Below, one piece after another: positions 1 to 6,973 of a stretch of DNA of 21,611 bases. This DNA comes from Zoogloeaceae bacterium (GTDB lineage Bacteria > Pseudomonadota > Gammaproteobacteria > Burkholderiales > Rhodocyclaceae). Position numbers and translations under genes: made by a program. The stretch's first letter is position 1, and each line of letters starts with the position of its first letter. Where the stretch lies: assembly GCA_031267345.1 (NCBI GenBank), contig JAIRZG010000245.1, positions 1-21,611 of the forward strand. Direction: 5' to 3'. A model generated the notes under the pieces. It had not been told where the DNA came from. It saw only the letters and a list, made by a program, of their open reading frames with translations, and ran no database searches.

Positions 1-150
1 GAGGGTACGGAGATGGTGATGCCGGGGGACAACGTGACCATAGAGGTGAAGCTGATAGCGCCGATTGCGATGGAAGAAGGCTTGCGTTTCGCCATCCGCG
101 AAGGCGGTCGCACCGTCGGCGCGGGCGTCGTCGCCAAAATCATCGAGTAA
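1..150 (+). CDS. tuf: Elongation factor Tu, C-terminal end (5'-truncated by window edge)
   Basis: The last 49 codons and TAA stop of EF-Tu are visible. The protein is the GTPase that delivers aminoacyl-tRNA to the ribosome. The fragment is beta-barrel domain 3, recognised by VMPGDNVTIEVKLIAPIAME and by GLRFAIREGGRTVGAGVV near the end, both near-invariant in bacterial EF-Tu. It lies 90 bp upstream of rpsJ on the same strand, which is the usual str/S10 junction in proteobacteria. The first 24 or so codons use GTG, GAG, GCG and two ATA codons, whereas the rest use C-ending codons typical of a highly expressed gene. Whether this is the tufA or tufB copy cannot be told from the fragment. Confidence 0.97.
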   Translation, partial: EGTEMVMPGDNVTIEVKLIAPIAMEEGLRFAIREGGRTVGAGVVAKIIE

Positions 151-172
151 GTTTTGTTGCAGTTTTGTTGCA
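151..172 (+). repeat. Perfect 11-bp tandem duplication just after the tuf stop
   Basis: GTTTTGTTGCA occurs twice back to back, starting at the base after the tuf stop codon. The second copy also lets GTTGCA (156-161) pair with TGCAAC (169-174), giving a weak 6-bp stem followed by a T-rich stretch (181-190). It may be a weak attenuator between tuf and rpsJ, or simply a slippage duplication. Confidence 0.6.
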
Positions 173-240
173 ACGCGCGTTCTTTTTATTAACCGGGGAT
201 GGGGCGCCTTACCCTTTCCCCTCGTTCTTTGGAATCCACC

Positions 241-552
241 ATGCAAAACCAGAAAATCCGCATCCGTCTCAAGGCGTTCGATTACAAGCTGATCGACCAG
301 TCCGCGCAGGAAATCGTTGAAACCGCCAAACGCACCGGCGCAGTCGTGCGCGGCCCGGTGCCCCTGCCCACCCGCAAACAACGTTTCGACATCCTGCGTT
401 CGCCGCACGTAAACAAAACTTCGCGCGACCAGTTTGAAATCCGCACCCACCTGCGCCTGATGGACATCGTCGATCCCACCGACAAAACCGTAGACGCGCT
501 GATGAAACTCGATTTGCCCGCAGGCGTAGACGTGGAAATCAAGTTGCAGTAA
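241..552 (+). CDS. rpsJ: 30S ribosomal protein S10 (also transcription factor NusE)
   Basis: A 103-residue protein of normal family length. It contains the S10 hallmarks IRIRLKAFDYKLIDQSAQEI at the N-terminus, then GPVPLPTRKQRFDILRSPHV and EIRTHLRLMDI. S10 sits in the 30S head and also joins NusB in antitermination complexes. I chose the ATG at 241 because it gives the conserved MQNQKIRIRLK start. An upstream in-frame ATG at 199 would add 14 residues not found in the family. A GGA-type ribosome binding site (TTGGAATCCACC) precedes 241. The gene follows tuf, as usual, but a strong terminator follows its stop within 25 bp in place of rplC. It therefore appears separated from the rest of the S10 operon. 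Confidence 0.98.
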   Translation: MQNQKIRIRLKAFDYKLIDQSAQEIVETAKRTGAVVRGPVPLPTRKQRFDILRSPHVNKTSRDQFEIRTHLRLMDIVDPTDKTVDALMKLDLPAGVDVEIKLQ

Positions 553-575
553 ATCCGGCGACTTGCGCATCGAAT

Positions 576-615
576 AGGGAGCGGTTCCTATGCTGAACTC
601 GCTCCCTGTTTTTTT
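576..615 (+). terminator. Intrinsic terminator of the tuf-rpsJ transcript
   Basis: AGGGAGCG (576-583) is perfectly complementary to CGCTCCCT (600-607), forming an 8-bp GC-rich stem with a 16-nt loop. The stem is followed by G and seven T residues (609-615). This is a canonical Rho-independent terminator on the plus strand. The minus strand has no T-run after the stem, so it is probably unidirectional. Confidence 0.88.
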
Positions 616-708
616 ATCGTAAAACCAACTCCGCTTGCACCCCTCCGCCCGTTGATGAGGAGGGAGCGAACCCCTGATCAACAACCGCAGTTTTCACCGG
701 GGTGGTCG

Positions 709-1497
709 TTATGTGGCGTCATCACTGTCCGCAAGCACAAGGGCGCGGGCGGCAGGCCATTGGCGGCGGCTGATGGGGAGTTTGTCGGGGATTTGGCGGA
801 AGAGGGCGTAGCCGTAGGCGTCGTCGTCTTTACGGGCGCGTTCGAGACCTGCCAGGGCGCGACGGGCGATGAGCGTGGCGCGGTGCAGACGGATGAAACT
901 TGCGGGGAATTCTGCTTCCAATCCGGCGATGGTCTCATCCAGCACATATTCGCGTTCCGGCGTGCGGGCGATGACATATTTGAGGTCGGCCTTGAAATAG
1001 AGCACTTCGGCAAGCGAAACCAGCAACAGGCGACCGCGTTCGTGGCAGGACAGATAGCTGCGTCCGCCGTTGACCTGCTGTTGCAGGGACGCCAGCTTGC
1101 GCGGCGGGGCTTTTCCCGCGTCCGGATGTTGCCGGACTTTTTCCAGCGCGGTCAGCAGACGTTGGGCGCGCACCGGTTTCAGCAGGTAATCGACGGCGTT
1201 GAGTTCAAACGCCTGTACGGCGTGGTTGTCGTAGGCGGTGGTAAAGATGACGGCGGGCAGCTTTTGCAATTTTTCCAGATGCGTCGCCAGTTCCAGACCG
1301 CCCATGCGCGGCATGTGGATGTCGGCGAGCAGCGCGTCGGGCAGTTCGGGCGCGGATTGCAGCCAGTCGAGCGCCGCCAGACCGTCTCCGGCTTCGCCGA
1401 GGACGCGGGTGGGACAGGCATTGGCAATGTCGTCCAGCAGTTCGCACAAACGCAGACGCGCCAGGTCTTCGTCATCGACTATCAGAAGGGTCAGCAT
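709..1497 (-). CDS. LytTR-family response regulator (AlgR/LytR type)
   Basis: A 262-residue two-component regulator. Residues 1-120 form a receiver domain with acidic pocket D8-D9, phospho-acceptor D59 in DIHMPRMGG, T86/T87 in FTTAYD and K107 in LLKPV. Residues about 150-255 form a LytTR DNA-binding domain (IRLHRATLI, then LPISRRQW). LytTR regulators bind direct-repeat sites as dimers after phosphorylation. The ATG at 1497 gives MLTLLIVDDE, a normal receiver start. A longer in-frame ORF would run into the kinase gene. It lies 10 bp downstream of the sensor kinase and is surely co-transcribed with it. Its closest namesake is AlgR, but the regulon here is unknown. In many betaproteobacteria this pair precedes hemC, which is not the case here. 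Confidence 0.93.
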   Translation of the reverse strand: MLTLLIVDDEDLARLRLCELLDDIANACPTRVLGEAGDGLAALDWLQSAPELPDALLADIHMPRMGGLELATHLEKLQKLPAVIFTTAYDNHAVQAFELNAVDYLLKPVRAQRLLTALEKVRQHPDAGKAPPRKLASLQQQVNGGRSYLSCHERGRLLLVSLAEVLYFKADLKYVIARTPEREYVLDETIAGLEAEFPASFIRLHRATLIARRALAGLERARKDDDAYGYALFRQIPDKLPISRRQWPAARALVLADSDDAT

Positions 1498-1507
1498 GAT
1501 GGATCCG

Positions 1508-2542
1508 TCAAACGGAAAAACCGTGTGTCCGGCAGGGACATTCGACGCACACCCGGTAGAGGCCGTTTTTGACGCCGTATTCCAGCGTGGCCTCCATGTC
1601 GTAGTAGAGCGCCAGACGCTGGCGGATGTTTTCCAGCGCCATGCGGTTGCCGGGGCGAACCTCCGGCGGTTCGGCGTGTTCGTTCGCGTCTTCCAGGGTG
1701 TTGATGACTTCCAGACGCAGCCGATCATTCTTCATGTCCATGCGAACCTGAATTTCGCCCGCCTGCGCCGAAGGCTCGATGCCGTGATAGACGGCGTTTT
1801 CCAGCAGGGGTTGCAGCATGAGCGGCGGAACCTGCGTGTCTTGCGGCAACACTTCGATCTCCCAGTGAACGTGCAGACGCTCGCCCAGACGCAGTTTTTC
1901 CAGTTCCAGATATTGTCGTCCCAGCGCGATTTCGGCGGAGAGCGAGGTGAGTTCGCGGGTGTTTTTCAACAGCGCGCGAAAGAGGTCGGAAAGGCTTTCC
2001 AGCGCGTTTTCCGCGCCGCGCGGATTGCTGCGGATCAGGGCAATGACGGTGTTCAGGGCGTTGAACAGGAAATGCGGGCGGATGCGGGCGTTCAAGGCCG
2101 CCAGTCGGGCTTCCGCCAGATAGGGCAGGAGCGCCTGGGCGCGCAGTTCAAAATAGTAGAGCAACAGCGCGGCGCAGGCGACGGCGAGCAGTACGACGCG
2201 CCATGTCAGCCCATCCTGCGTCAGTCCGAGAAAGCGCCAGCTATCCTGCAAAAAGATGGCGCTGACGGCAACGACCAGCAGCACGATGCCCTGTCCCAGA
2301 CGGGGCGGACAGCGCCAGAGCGCGTCGCGCGCCAGCGCTAGGAAAATGAGATTCGCCAGCAGCAGCGGTTCCACCCAGGCGGCATTTTCCATGAACGTCA
2401 CCAGCCAGCCCGTCGGCGTGCGCGTCCCGACCAGCGCCGCGCCCAGCGCCAGCAGGTTGACGCTGATGAGAATGCGCCAGATTACGCCCTGATTGCGCCA
2501 ATCCGGCAGAAGATGGCGCGTGTTTTGCCGTATACTTTCCAC
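1508..2542 (-). CDS. Membrane sensor histidine kinase, LytS/AlgZ type
   Basis: A 344-residue protein with four predicted membrane helices (about residues 20-40, 57-72, 84-98 and 113-131) and short loops. A His_kinase (PF06580) domain follows, with phospho-accepting H157 in RPHFLFNALN. The ATPase domain has N249 in LLENAVYHG and a G-box-like NRMALENIRQRL (299-310). This is the layout of AlgZ/FimS kinases, which signal to LytTR regulators. I chose the GTG start at 2542 because AAGGAG stands 9 bases upstream and no in-frame ATG fits. The open frame extends far upstream only because it is antisense to argH. The canonical GxGxG signature of the G box is degenerate, as in AlgZ relatives. The signal sensed is unknown. 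Confidence 0.9.
   Translation of the reverse strand: MESIRQNTRHLLPDWRNQGVIWRILISVNLLALGAALVGTRTPTGWLVTFMENAAWVEPLLLANLIFLALARDALWRCPPRLGQGIVLLVVAVSAIFLQDSWRFLGLTQDGLTWRVVLLAVACAALLLYYFELRAQALLPYLAEARLAALNARIRPHFLFNALNTVIALIRSNPRGAENALESLSDLFRALLKNTRELTSLSAEIALGRQYLELEKLRLGERLHVHWEIEVLPQDTQVPPLMLQPLLENAVYHGIEPSAQAGEIQVRMDMKNDRLRLEVINTLEDANEHAEPPEVRPGNRMALENIRQRLALYYDMEATLEYGVKNGLYRVCVECPCRTHGFSV
2531..2536 (+). promoter_or_regulatory. Candidate -10 element for argH (TATACT)
   Basis: TATACT lies 37 bp upstream of the argH ATG and within the first codons of the divergent kinase gene. No good -35 hexamer sits 16-18 bp upstream, so this is a candidate only. If real, argH transcription starts at about 2543 and the argH promoter overlaps kinase coding sequence. 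Confidence 0.35.
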
Positions 2543-2550
2543 CCTTGTTT

Positions 2551-2557
2551 TCTCCTT
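2551..2557 (-). promoter_or_regulatory. Ribosome binding site fixing the GTG start of the sensor kinase
   Basis: On the minus strand AAGGAGA is read from 2557 to 2551, nine bases before GTG at 2542. This is the strongest Shine-Dalgarno in the neighbourhood and decides the start inside a very long open frame. Confidence 0.8.
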
Positions 2558-2572
2558 CTGTTTCCGGTCAGC

Positions 2573-3979
2573 ATGAATTCCAGTCCAGCCTCGCAATATA
2601 CATGGGCGGGTCGTTTTTCTGAACCCGTTTCCGGTTTGGTCAAGCGGTATACCGCTTCGGTCGCCTTTGACCAACGTCTGTGGCGGCACGACATGCTTGC
2701 GTCGCTGGCGCACGCCAGGATGCTCGCCCGCCAGGGCATCATCAGCGCGCAGGACCTGGCGGACATCGAGCGCGGCATGGACATTATCCGGCTGGAAATC
2801 GAAAACGGGCAATTCCAGTGGTCGATTGATCTGGAAGACGTGCATTTCAATCTCGAAAAACGCCTGACTGCGCTGGTCGGCGATGCGGGCAAGCGGCTGC
2901 ATACCGGGCGTTCCAGAAATGATCAGGTCGCCACCGACATCCGCCTGTATCTGCGTGACGGCATCGACGGCATTCTGGCGTTGCTGAACGCCTTTCAGAA
3001 CGCGCTGATCGCGCTGGCGGAACGCGAGGCCGCCACGCCCATGCCGGGCTTTACGCATTTGCAGGTCGCGCAGCCAGTCACGTTCGGACATCACCTGCTG
3101 GCGTATTTCGAGATGTTCCTGCGCGATGGCGAGCGGTTCATCGACTGTCGGCGGCGCGTCAATCGTCTGCCGCTGGGCGCGGCGGCGCTGGCGGGGACGA
3201 GCTATCCCATAGACCGCGCCTTTGTGGCGGCTGAACTGGGGTTTGAGGCGGTGTGCGAAAACTCGCTGGACGCCGTTTCCGATCGCGATTTCGCCATTGA
3301 ATTCTGCGCCGCCTGTTCCCTTTTCATGACCCACATCTCCCGACTTTCCGAAGAACTGGTGCTGTGGATGAATCCGCGCGTCGGCTTTGTACGCCTTGCC
3401 GACCGTTTTTGCACCGGATCGTCGATCATGCCGCAGAAGAAAAATCCGGATGTGCCGGAATTGGCGCGCGGCAAGACCGGACGGGTGCATGGCGATCTGG
3501 TGGCGCTCCTCACCCTGATGAAAGCCCAGCCGCTCGCCTACAACAAGGACAATCAGGAAGACAAGGAGCCGCTGTTCGACGCGCTCGACACCGTGACCGA
3601 CACCTTGCGGATTTTTGCCGACATGCTGACCGACGGCGTTCATATCCGCGCGGACGCCATGCGGTACGCCTTGCAACAGGGGTTCGCCACCGCTACCGAT
3701 CTGGCCGATTATCTGGCGAAAAAAGGCGTTCCTTTCCGCGACGCCCACGCCATCGTCGGCGGGGTGGTCAAGGCGGCGGAACAAAAAGGCGCAGCCTTGT
3801 CGGAACTGGCCCTTGCCGAACTGCAAGCCTTCTCGCCGCTGATCGAAAACGATGTCTTCGCCGCGCTGACGGTGGAAGGCTCGCTTGCCGCCCGCAATCA
3901 TATTGGCGGCGCGGCGCCGGAACAGGTCAACGCGGCGATTCTGCGGGCGCGAAAAAGACTGAATGCCCTGCTTGCGTAA
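2573..3979 (+). CDS. argH: Argininosuccinate lyase
   Basis: A 468-residue cytoplasmic enzyme of the fumarase/aspartase superfamily. It splits argininosuccinate into arginine and fumarate, the last step of arginine synthesis. Visible motifs are HTGRSRNDQ (110-118), TH161-162 with the catalytic-region histidine, and the family signature GSSIMPQKKNP (282-292), whose mobile loop carries the catalytic serine. The ATG at 2573 gives MNSSPASQYTWAGRFSE, the expected beginning. An earlier in-frame ATG at 2513 lies inside the opposite kinase gene and adds a non-homologous stretch. It diverges from the sensor kinase with 30 bp between starts and is followed 4 bp later by the AmpG-like gene, so the two plus-strand genes are probably co-transcribed. 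Confidence 0.97.
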   Translation: MNSSPASQYTWAGRFSEPVSGLVKRYTASVAFDQRLWRHDMLASLAHARMLARQGIISAQDLADIERGMDIIRLEIENGQFQWSIDLEDVHFNLEKRLTALVGDAGKRLHTGRSRNDQVATDIRLYLRDGIDGILALLNAFQNALIALAEREAATPMPGFTHLQVAQPVTFGHHLLAYFEMFLRDGERFIDCRRRVNRLPLGAAALAGTSYPIDRAFVAAELGFEAVCENSLDAVSDRDFAIEFCAACSLFMTHISRLSEELVLWMNPRVGFVRLADRFCTGSSIMPQKKNPDVPELARGKTGRVHGDLVALLTLMKAQPLAYNKDNQEDKEPLFDALDTVTDTLRIFADMLTDGVHIRADAMRYALQQGFATATDLADYLAKKGVPFRDAHAIVGGVVKAAEQKGAALSELALAELQAFSPLIENDVFAALTVEGSLAARNHIGGAAPEQVNAAILRARKRLNALLA

Positions 3980-3983
3980 TCCC

Positions 3984-5279
3984 ATGTCCCTGCTTGCCTG
4001 GCTCCAGCCGCTCCTCACCCGCAGGATGCTGATTTGTGTTTTTACGGGATTTTCGTCCGGCCTGCCGCTGTTTTTGCTGCTGCAATTGATGCCGGTCTGG
4101 TTGAGAAGCGCGGAAGTCGACCTCAAAACCATCGGCTTCATGACATTGGTGCAATTCCCGTTTACCTGGAAATTCCTCTGGGCGCCGCTGCTGGAGCGTT
4201 ACACGCCGCCGTTGGGACTGCGGCGCGGCTGGATGCTGATCACCCAGATCGGGCTGTTCATCGTCATTGGCTGCATTGGCGGGTTCGATCCAAAGCGCGA
4301 CATCTGGCTCATCACCCTGCTTGCCAGCATACTGGCGTTTCTGGCGGCTACACAGGACATCGCCATTGACGCCTTTCGCCGCGAAATGCTGACGGAAAAC
4401 GAAATGGACATGGGCAATTCCGTGCACGTGAGCGCCTACCGCGCGGCGGGACTGGTGCCGGGATCGCTTTCCCTGATTTTGTCGGATCATCTGCCCTGGG
4501 CGCAGGTGTTCTGGATTACCGCGCTGTTCATGCTGCCCGGGATGCTCATGGCGTTGATGGTCACGGAACCCGCCGTAAAAACGCCGCCGAAAAATCTGCG
4601 CGAAGCCTGTGTGCTGCCGTTTCAGGAATTCATGCAGCGTCTGGGCTGGCGGCACGCGCTGCTCATTCTGGCTTTTCTCGTGCTCTACAAACTCGGCGAT
4701 TCCTTTGCTACGGCCTTGTCCAGCGTTTTTTATCTGGAAATGGGGTTTTCCAAAACGCATATCGGCCTGATTGCCAAACACGCCGCGCTCTGGCCGACCA
4801 TCATCGGCTGCGCGCTGGGCGGCCTGATCATGGTCAGAATCGGCGTCAACCGCGCCCTGTGGGTATTCGGCGTGGTGCAACTGATGACGATACTGGGTTT
4901 TGCCTGGCTCGCGGATATCGGCCCGCAAACGGAAATCAAAACCTTCAATCTCGTCGCGCTGGCGGTCGTCATTTCCGCCGAATATCTGGGCGTGGGACTG
5001 GGCACGGCGGCCTTTATCGCCTTCATCGCCCGTACTACGCATCCCGCCTACACCGCCACCCAGTTCGCCCTGTTCACCGGCCTCGCCTCCATGCCGCGCA
5101 CCCTGATCAACGCCACTGCGGGCGGCATGGCGGAACTGCTGGGCTGGTTCAACTTCTTCCTGCTGTGCACCGTCCTGGCCGTTCCGGGGATGCTGCTGCT
5201 GCTCAAGATCGCGCCGTGGCGTCCTCCTTGCAAGCGGCAATGCGCGCCGGACGATGCGGGCAGGGTTCCTGATCCCTGA
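3984..5279 (+). CDS. ampG: AmpG-like muropeptide permease (major facilitator superfamily)
   Basis: A 431-residue integral membrane protein with about 12 hydrophobic segments. Family markers are FTGFSSGLPLFLL near residues 20-32, then WKFLWAPLLERYTPP, AATQDIAIDAFRREML and a second-half segment beginning YKLGDSFATA. AmpG imports GlcNAc-anhydroMurNAc peptides from the periplasm for cell-wall recycling, and in many bacteria this influences beta-lactamase induction. The ATG at 3984 gives MSLLAWLQPLL. An ATG at 3963 would overlap argH. The ribosome binding site is poor, so translation may be coupled to argH. The last residues (RVPDP) are encoded by a low-complexity repeat (5266-5294), suggesting the C-terminal tail was remodelled. 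Substrate specificity is inferred from family only. Confidence 0.87.
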   Translation: MSLLAWLQPLLTRRMLICVFTGFSSGLPLFLLLQLMPVWLRSAEVDLKTIGFMTLVQFPFTWKFLWAPLLERYTPPLGLRRGWMLITQIGLFIVIGCIGGFDPKRDIWLITLLASILAFLAATQDIAIDAFRREMLTENEMDMGNSVHVSAYRAAGLVPGSLSLILSDHLPWAQVFWITALFMLPGMLMALMVTEPAVKTPPKNLREACVLPFQEFMQRLGWRHALLILAFLVLYKLGDSFATALSSVFYLEMGFSKTHIGLIAKHAALWPTIIGCALGGLIMVRIGVNRALWVFGVVQLMTILGFAWLADIGPQTEIKTFNLVALAVVISAEYLGVGLGTAAFIAFIARTTHPAYTATQFALFTGLASMPRTLINATAGGMAELLGWFNFFLLCTVLAVPGMLLLLKIAPWRPPCKRQCAPDDAGRVPDP

Positions 5280-5294
5280 TTCCTGTCCTCCTCC
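5266..5294. repeat. Low-complexity GATCAGG/AGGACAG-type repeat at the ampG end
   Basis: On the minus strand this segment reads GGAGGAGGACAGGAATCAGG followed by GATCAGGAA. It is built from the same words as 12790-12812 and 19749-19800. It encodes the last residues of AmpG and fills the gap before the convergent permease gene. No terminator hairpin is evident in this 24-bp gap. Confidence 0.5.
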
Positions 5295-5303
5295 GGCCTC
5301 GGA

Positions 5304-6092
5304 TCACATCAATCGTCGGCGGGCGAGGGTGAGGGCGACGCCCCAGGCGAGGGCGGTGATGGCGAGCAGGGCGGCGATGTGGGCGAAGGCGTTTGGCGGA
5401 ACATTGCCGTGCAACAGCGGACGCACCAGCGCGACGCCATGCGCGAGCGGCAACCCGGCGCCCAGGGCGGCCAGCCAGCCGGGTAACTGGTCGACCGGAA
5501 AAAAGACGCCGGAAATCAGGGTCATGGGCGTGATGAACAGGGTGAAGTAATACATGAAAAACCCATAGGACGAGGCCATGACCGTAAAAATCAACCCCAG
5601 CGCGGCAAAAGCCAGACCGGTCAAAAAGACTACCGGCAACACCCAGAGCGCCAGCCAGGCCTTGGTCAGCCCCATCAGGGCAATGATCAGCAAAATGGCC
5701 GCGCCGGAAAGCAGCGCCTTGCTGGCAGCCCAGGCCAGTTCGCCCAGCAGCACATCGGCAAGACCCAGCGGCGTATTGAGGATGGCTTCCCAGGTTTTTT
5801 GTTCGTGCATCCGCGCAAAGGCCGAATACAACGCCTCAAAACTGGCGGCGTTCATGGTGGAAGCGCAGATGATGCCCGCCGCAAGAAAGGCCACATAGGG
5901 CTGCCCTTCCAGCGAAGGCAGCAATCCCCCCAACCCGTAGCCCAGGCCGAACATGTAGATCATGGGATCGGCAAGATTGCCCAACAGGGCGGGCAGGGCT
6001 GTCTTGCGCCAGACAAAAAAATTGCGTTGCCAGACCGCGACCCAGGCCATCGGCAAGGCAGGCCATCCGGAAAACGACAGCCGCGCGGACAT
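5304..6092 (-). CDS. ABC-2 type transport permease, NodJ-like
   Basis: A 262-residue inner-membrane protein with about six hydrophobic helices, the length of NodJ-type permeases. Recognisable features are LADPMIYMFGLGYGLGGLL (about 40-58), a cytoplasmic loop with FARMHEQKTWEAILNTPLGL, and the ABC-2 signature region ending GVFFPVDQLPGWL. Such permeases pair with a separate NodI-like ATPase to export lipids, polysaccharides or drugs. The ATG at 6092 overlaps the ubiE TGA by one base, so translational coupling is likely. A 14-residue longer start would lie inside ubiE. No ATPase gene is adjacent: the next gene downstream is the convergent ampG. The substrate is unknown. Confidence 0.85.
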   Translation of the reverse strand: MSARLSFSGWPALPMAWVAVWQRNFFVWRKTALPALLGNLADPMIYMFGLGYGLGGLLPSLEGQPYVAFLAAGIICASTMNAASFEALYSAFARMHEQKTWEAILNTPLGLADVLLGELAWAASKALLSGAAILLIIALMGLTKAWLALWVLPVVFLTGLAFAALGLIFTVMASSYGFFMYYFTLFITPMTLISGVFFPVDQLPGWLAALGAGLPLAHGVALVRPLLHGNVPPNAFAHIAALLAITALAWGVALTLARRRLM

Positions 6093-6832
6093 CAGAATTT
6101 GTATGCCCGATGCAAGGCCACCACGCCGAAGCACAGATTGAAGTATTCGACCTTTTCCAGTCCTACGGATTCCATGAGGCTTTTCAGACCTTCCTGATCC
6201 GGATGCACCCGGATAGACTCGGCAAGGTATCGGTAACTGGGCGCGTCGTGGGTAACAAGTTGGCCGATTTTCGGGATGACCTTGAAGGAATACAGGTCAT
6301 AGAGCGGCGCAAGCGGCTTCCAGACGCGCGAGAATTCCAGCGCCAGCAGGCGTCCGCCGGGCTTCAACACCCGCCGCATTTCCGCCAGCGCCGCGTCCTT
6401 GTGGGTCATGTTGCGCAACCCGAAAGAAACCATGACGCAATCAAACACATCGTTTTTGAAGGGGATCCGCTCGGCATTGCATTGCGTAGCTGGAACAGGA
6501 TAGCCGCGATCCAGCAGACGATCACGCCCATGCGTCAGCATGGCGTTATTGATGTCGGTCAGCAACACTTGCCCTTCCACGCCGACGCGCTTGGCGAAGG
6601 CCAGCGACAAATCCCCCGTGCCGCCCGCAATATCCAGCACCCGCGCGCCCTTGCGGACGCCGCTCTGCGCCACGGCAAACCGCTTCCACAAACGATGCAG
6701 CCCCGCCGACATGAGGTCATTCATCAGGTCATAACGACTGGCGACGGAATCAAAAACTTCCGCCACCTTTTTTTCCTTGTCGCCTTCATTCACTTCCTGA
6801 AAGCCAAAATGGGTCAGGTTGTCATTGCTCAT
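6092..6832 (-). CDS. ubiE: Ubiquinone/menaquinone C-methyltransferase
   Basis: A 246-residue class I SAM-dependent methyltransferase that C-methylates the benzoquinol (and demethylmenaquinol) ring in quinone synthesis. Motif I is DIAGGTGDLS (67-76). It is followed by NAERIPFKNDVFDCVMVSFG, GLRNMTHKDAALAEMRRVLK and LALEFSRVW, all diagnostic of UbiE. The C-terminal YRYLAESIRVHPDQE is also typical. The ATG at 6832 gives MSNDNLTHFGFQEV, the family start. The 19 residues encoded upstream are unlike the family. It is coupled to the downstream permease by a one-base overlap. A small ORF upstream ends inside its start codon (ATGA). Confidence 0.97.
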   Translation of the reverse strand: MSNDNLTHFGFQEVNEGDKEKKVAEVFDSVASRYDLMNDLMSAGLHRLWKRFAVAQSGVRKGARVLDIAGGTGDLSLAFAKRVGVEGQVLLTDINNAMLTHGRDRLLDRGYPVPATQCNAERIPFKNDVFDCVMVSFGLRNMTHKDAALAEMRRVLKPGGRLLALEFSRVWKPLAPLYDLYSFKVIPKIGQLVTHDAPSYRYLAESIRVHPDQEGLKSLMESVGLEKVEYFNLCFGVVALHRAYKF

Positions 6833-6936
6833 GATATTCCAATAAAACGGGTTGCGAAAACGCGCGCCCGACGCGCCGCCGCGCCGCAAAAAAGCAGCGT
6901 TGCGCCGATGAAGACAGAAGCCGTAAGGTTCTGCAT
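6829..6936 (-). CDS. Possible 35-residue hydrophobic small protein upstream of ubiE
   Basis: The ORF starts with ATG at 6936. It encodes MQNLTASVFIGATLLFCGAA and then a short basic tail, so one hydrophobic segment could span a membrane. Its TGA overlaps the ubiE ATG in an ATGA arrangement, which would couple translation. The Shine-Dalgarno is weak (GAAGAC 8-9 bases upstream) and I recognise no family, so it could be spurious. The 141-bp gap between the PilZ-like gene and ubiE holds nothing else that I can support. Confidence 0.3.
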   Translation of the reverse strand: MQNLTASVFIGATLLFCGAAARRARVFATRFIGIS

Positions 6937-6973
6937 GACGTTTGTCTTCAACTGCGCGCTGTCGGGGTGACGT

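Noticed and set aside
652..1572. 306-codon plus-strand frame after the rpsJ terminator
   Set aside because: It is the shadow of the LytTR response regulator on the minus strand, whose receiver and DNA-binding motifs are intact.
2543..4141. 533 extra codons open upstream of the sensor kinase
   Set aside because: This is antisense to argH, whose motifs are complete. The strong Shine-Dalgarno fixes the kinase start at GTG 2542.
3927..5240. 437-codon minus-strand frame across ampG
   Set aside because: It is a Gln/Arg/His-rich translation typical of the antisense of a membrane protein gene and has no homology signal. The plus strand is clearly AmpG-like.
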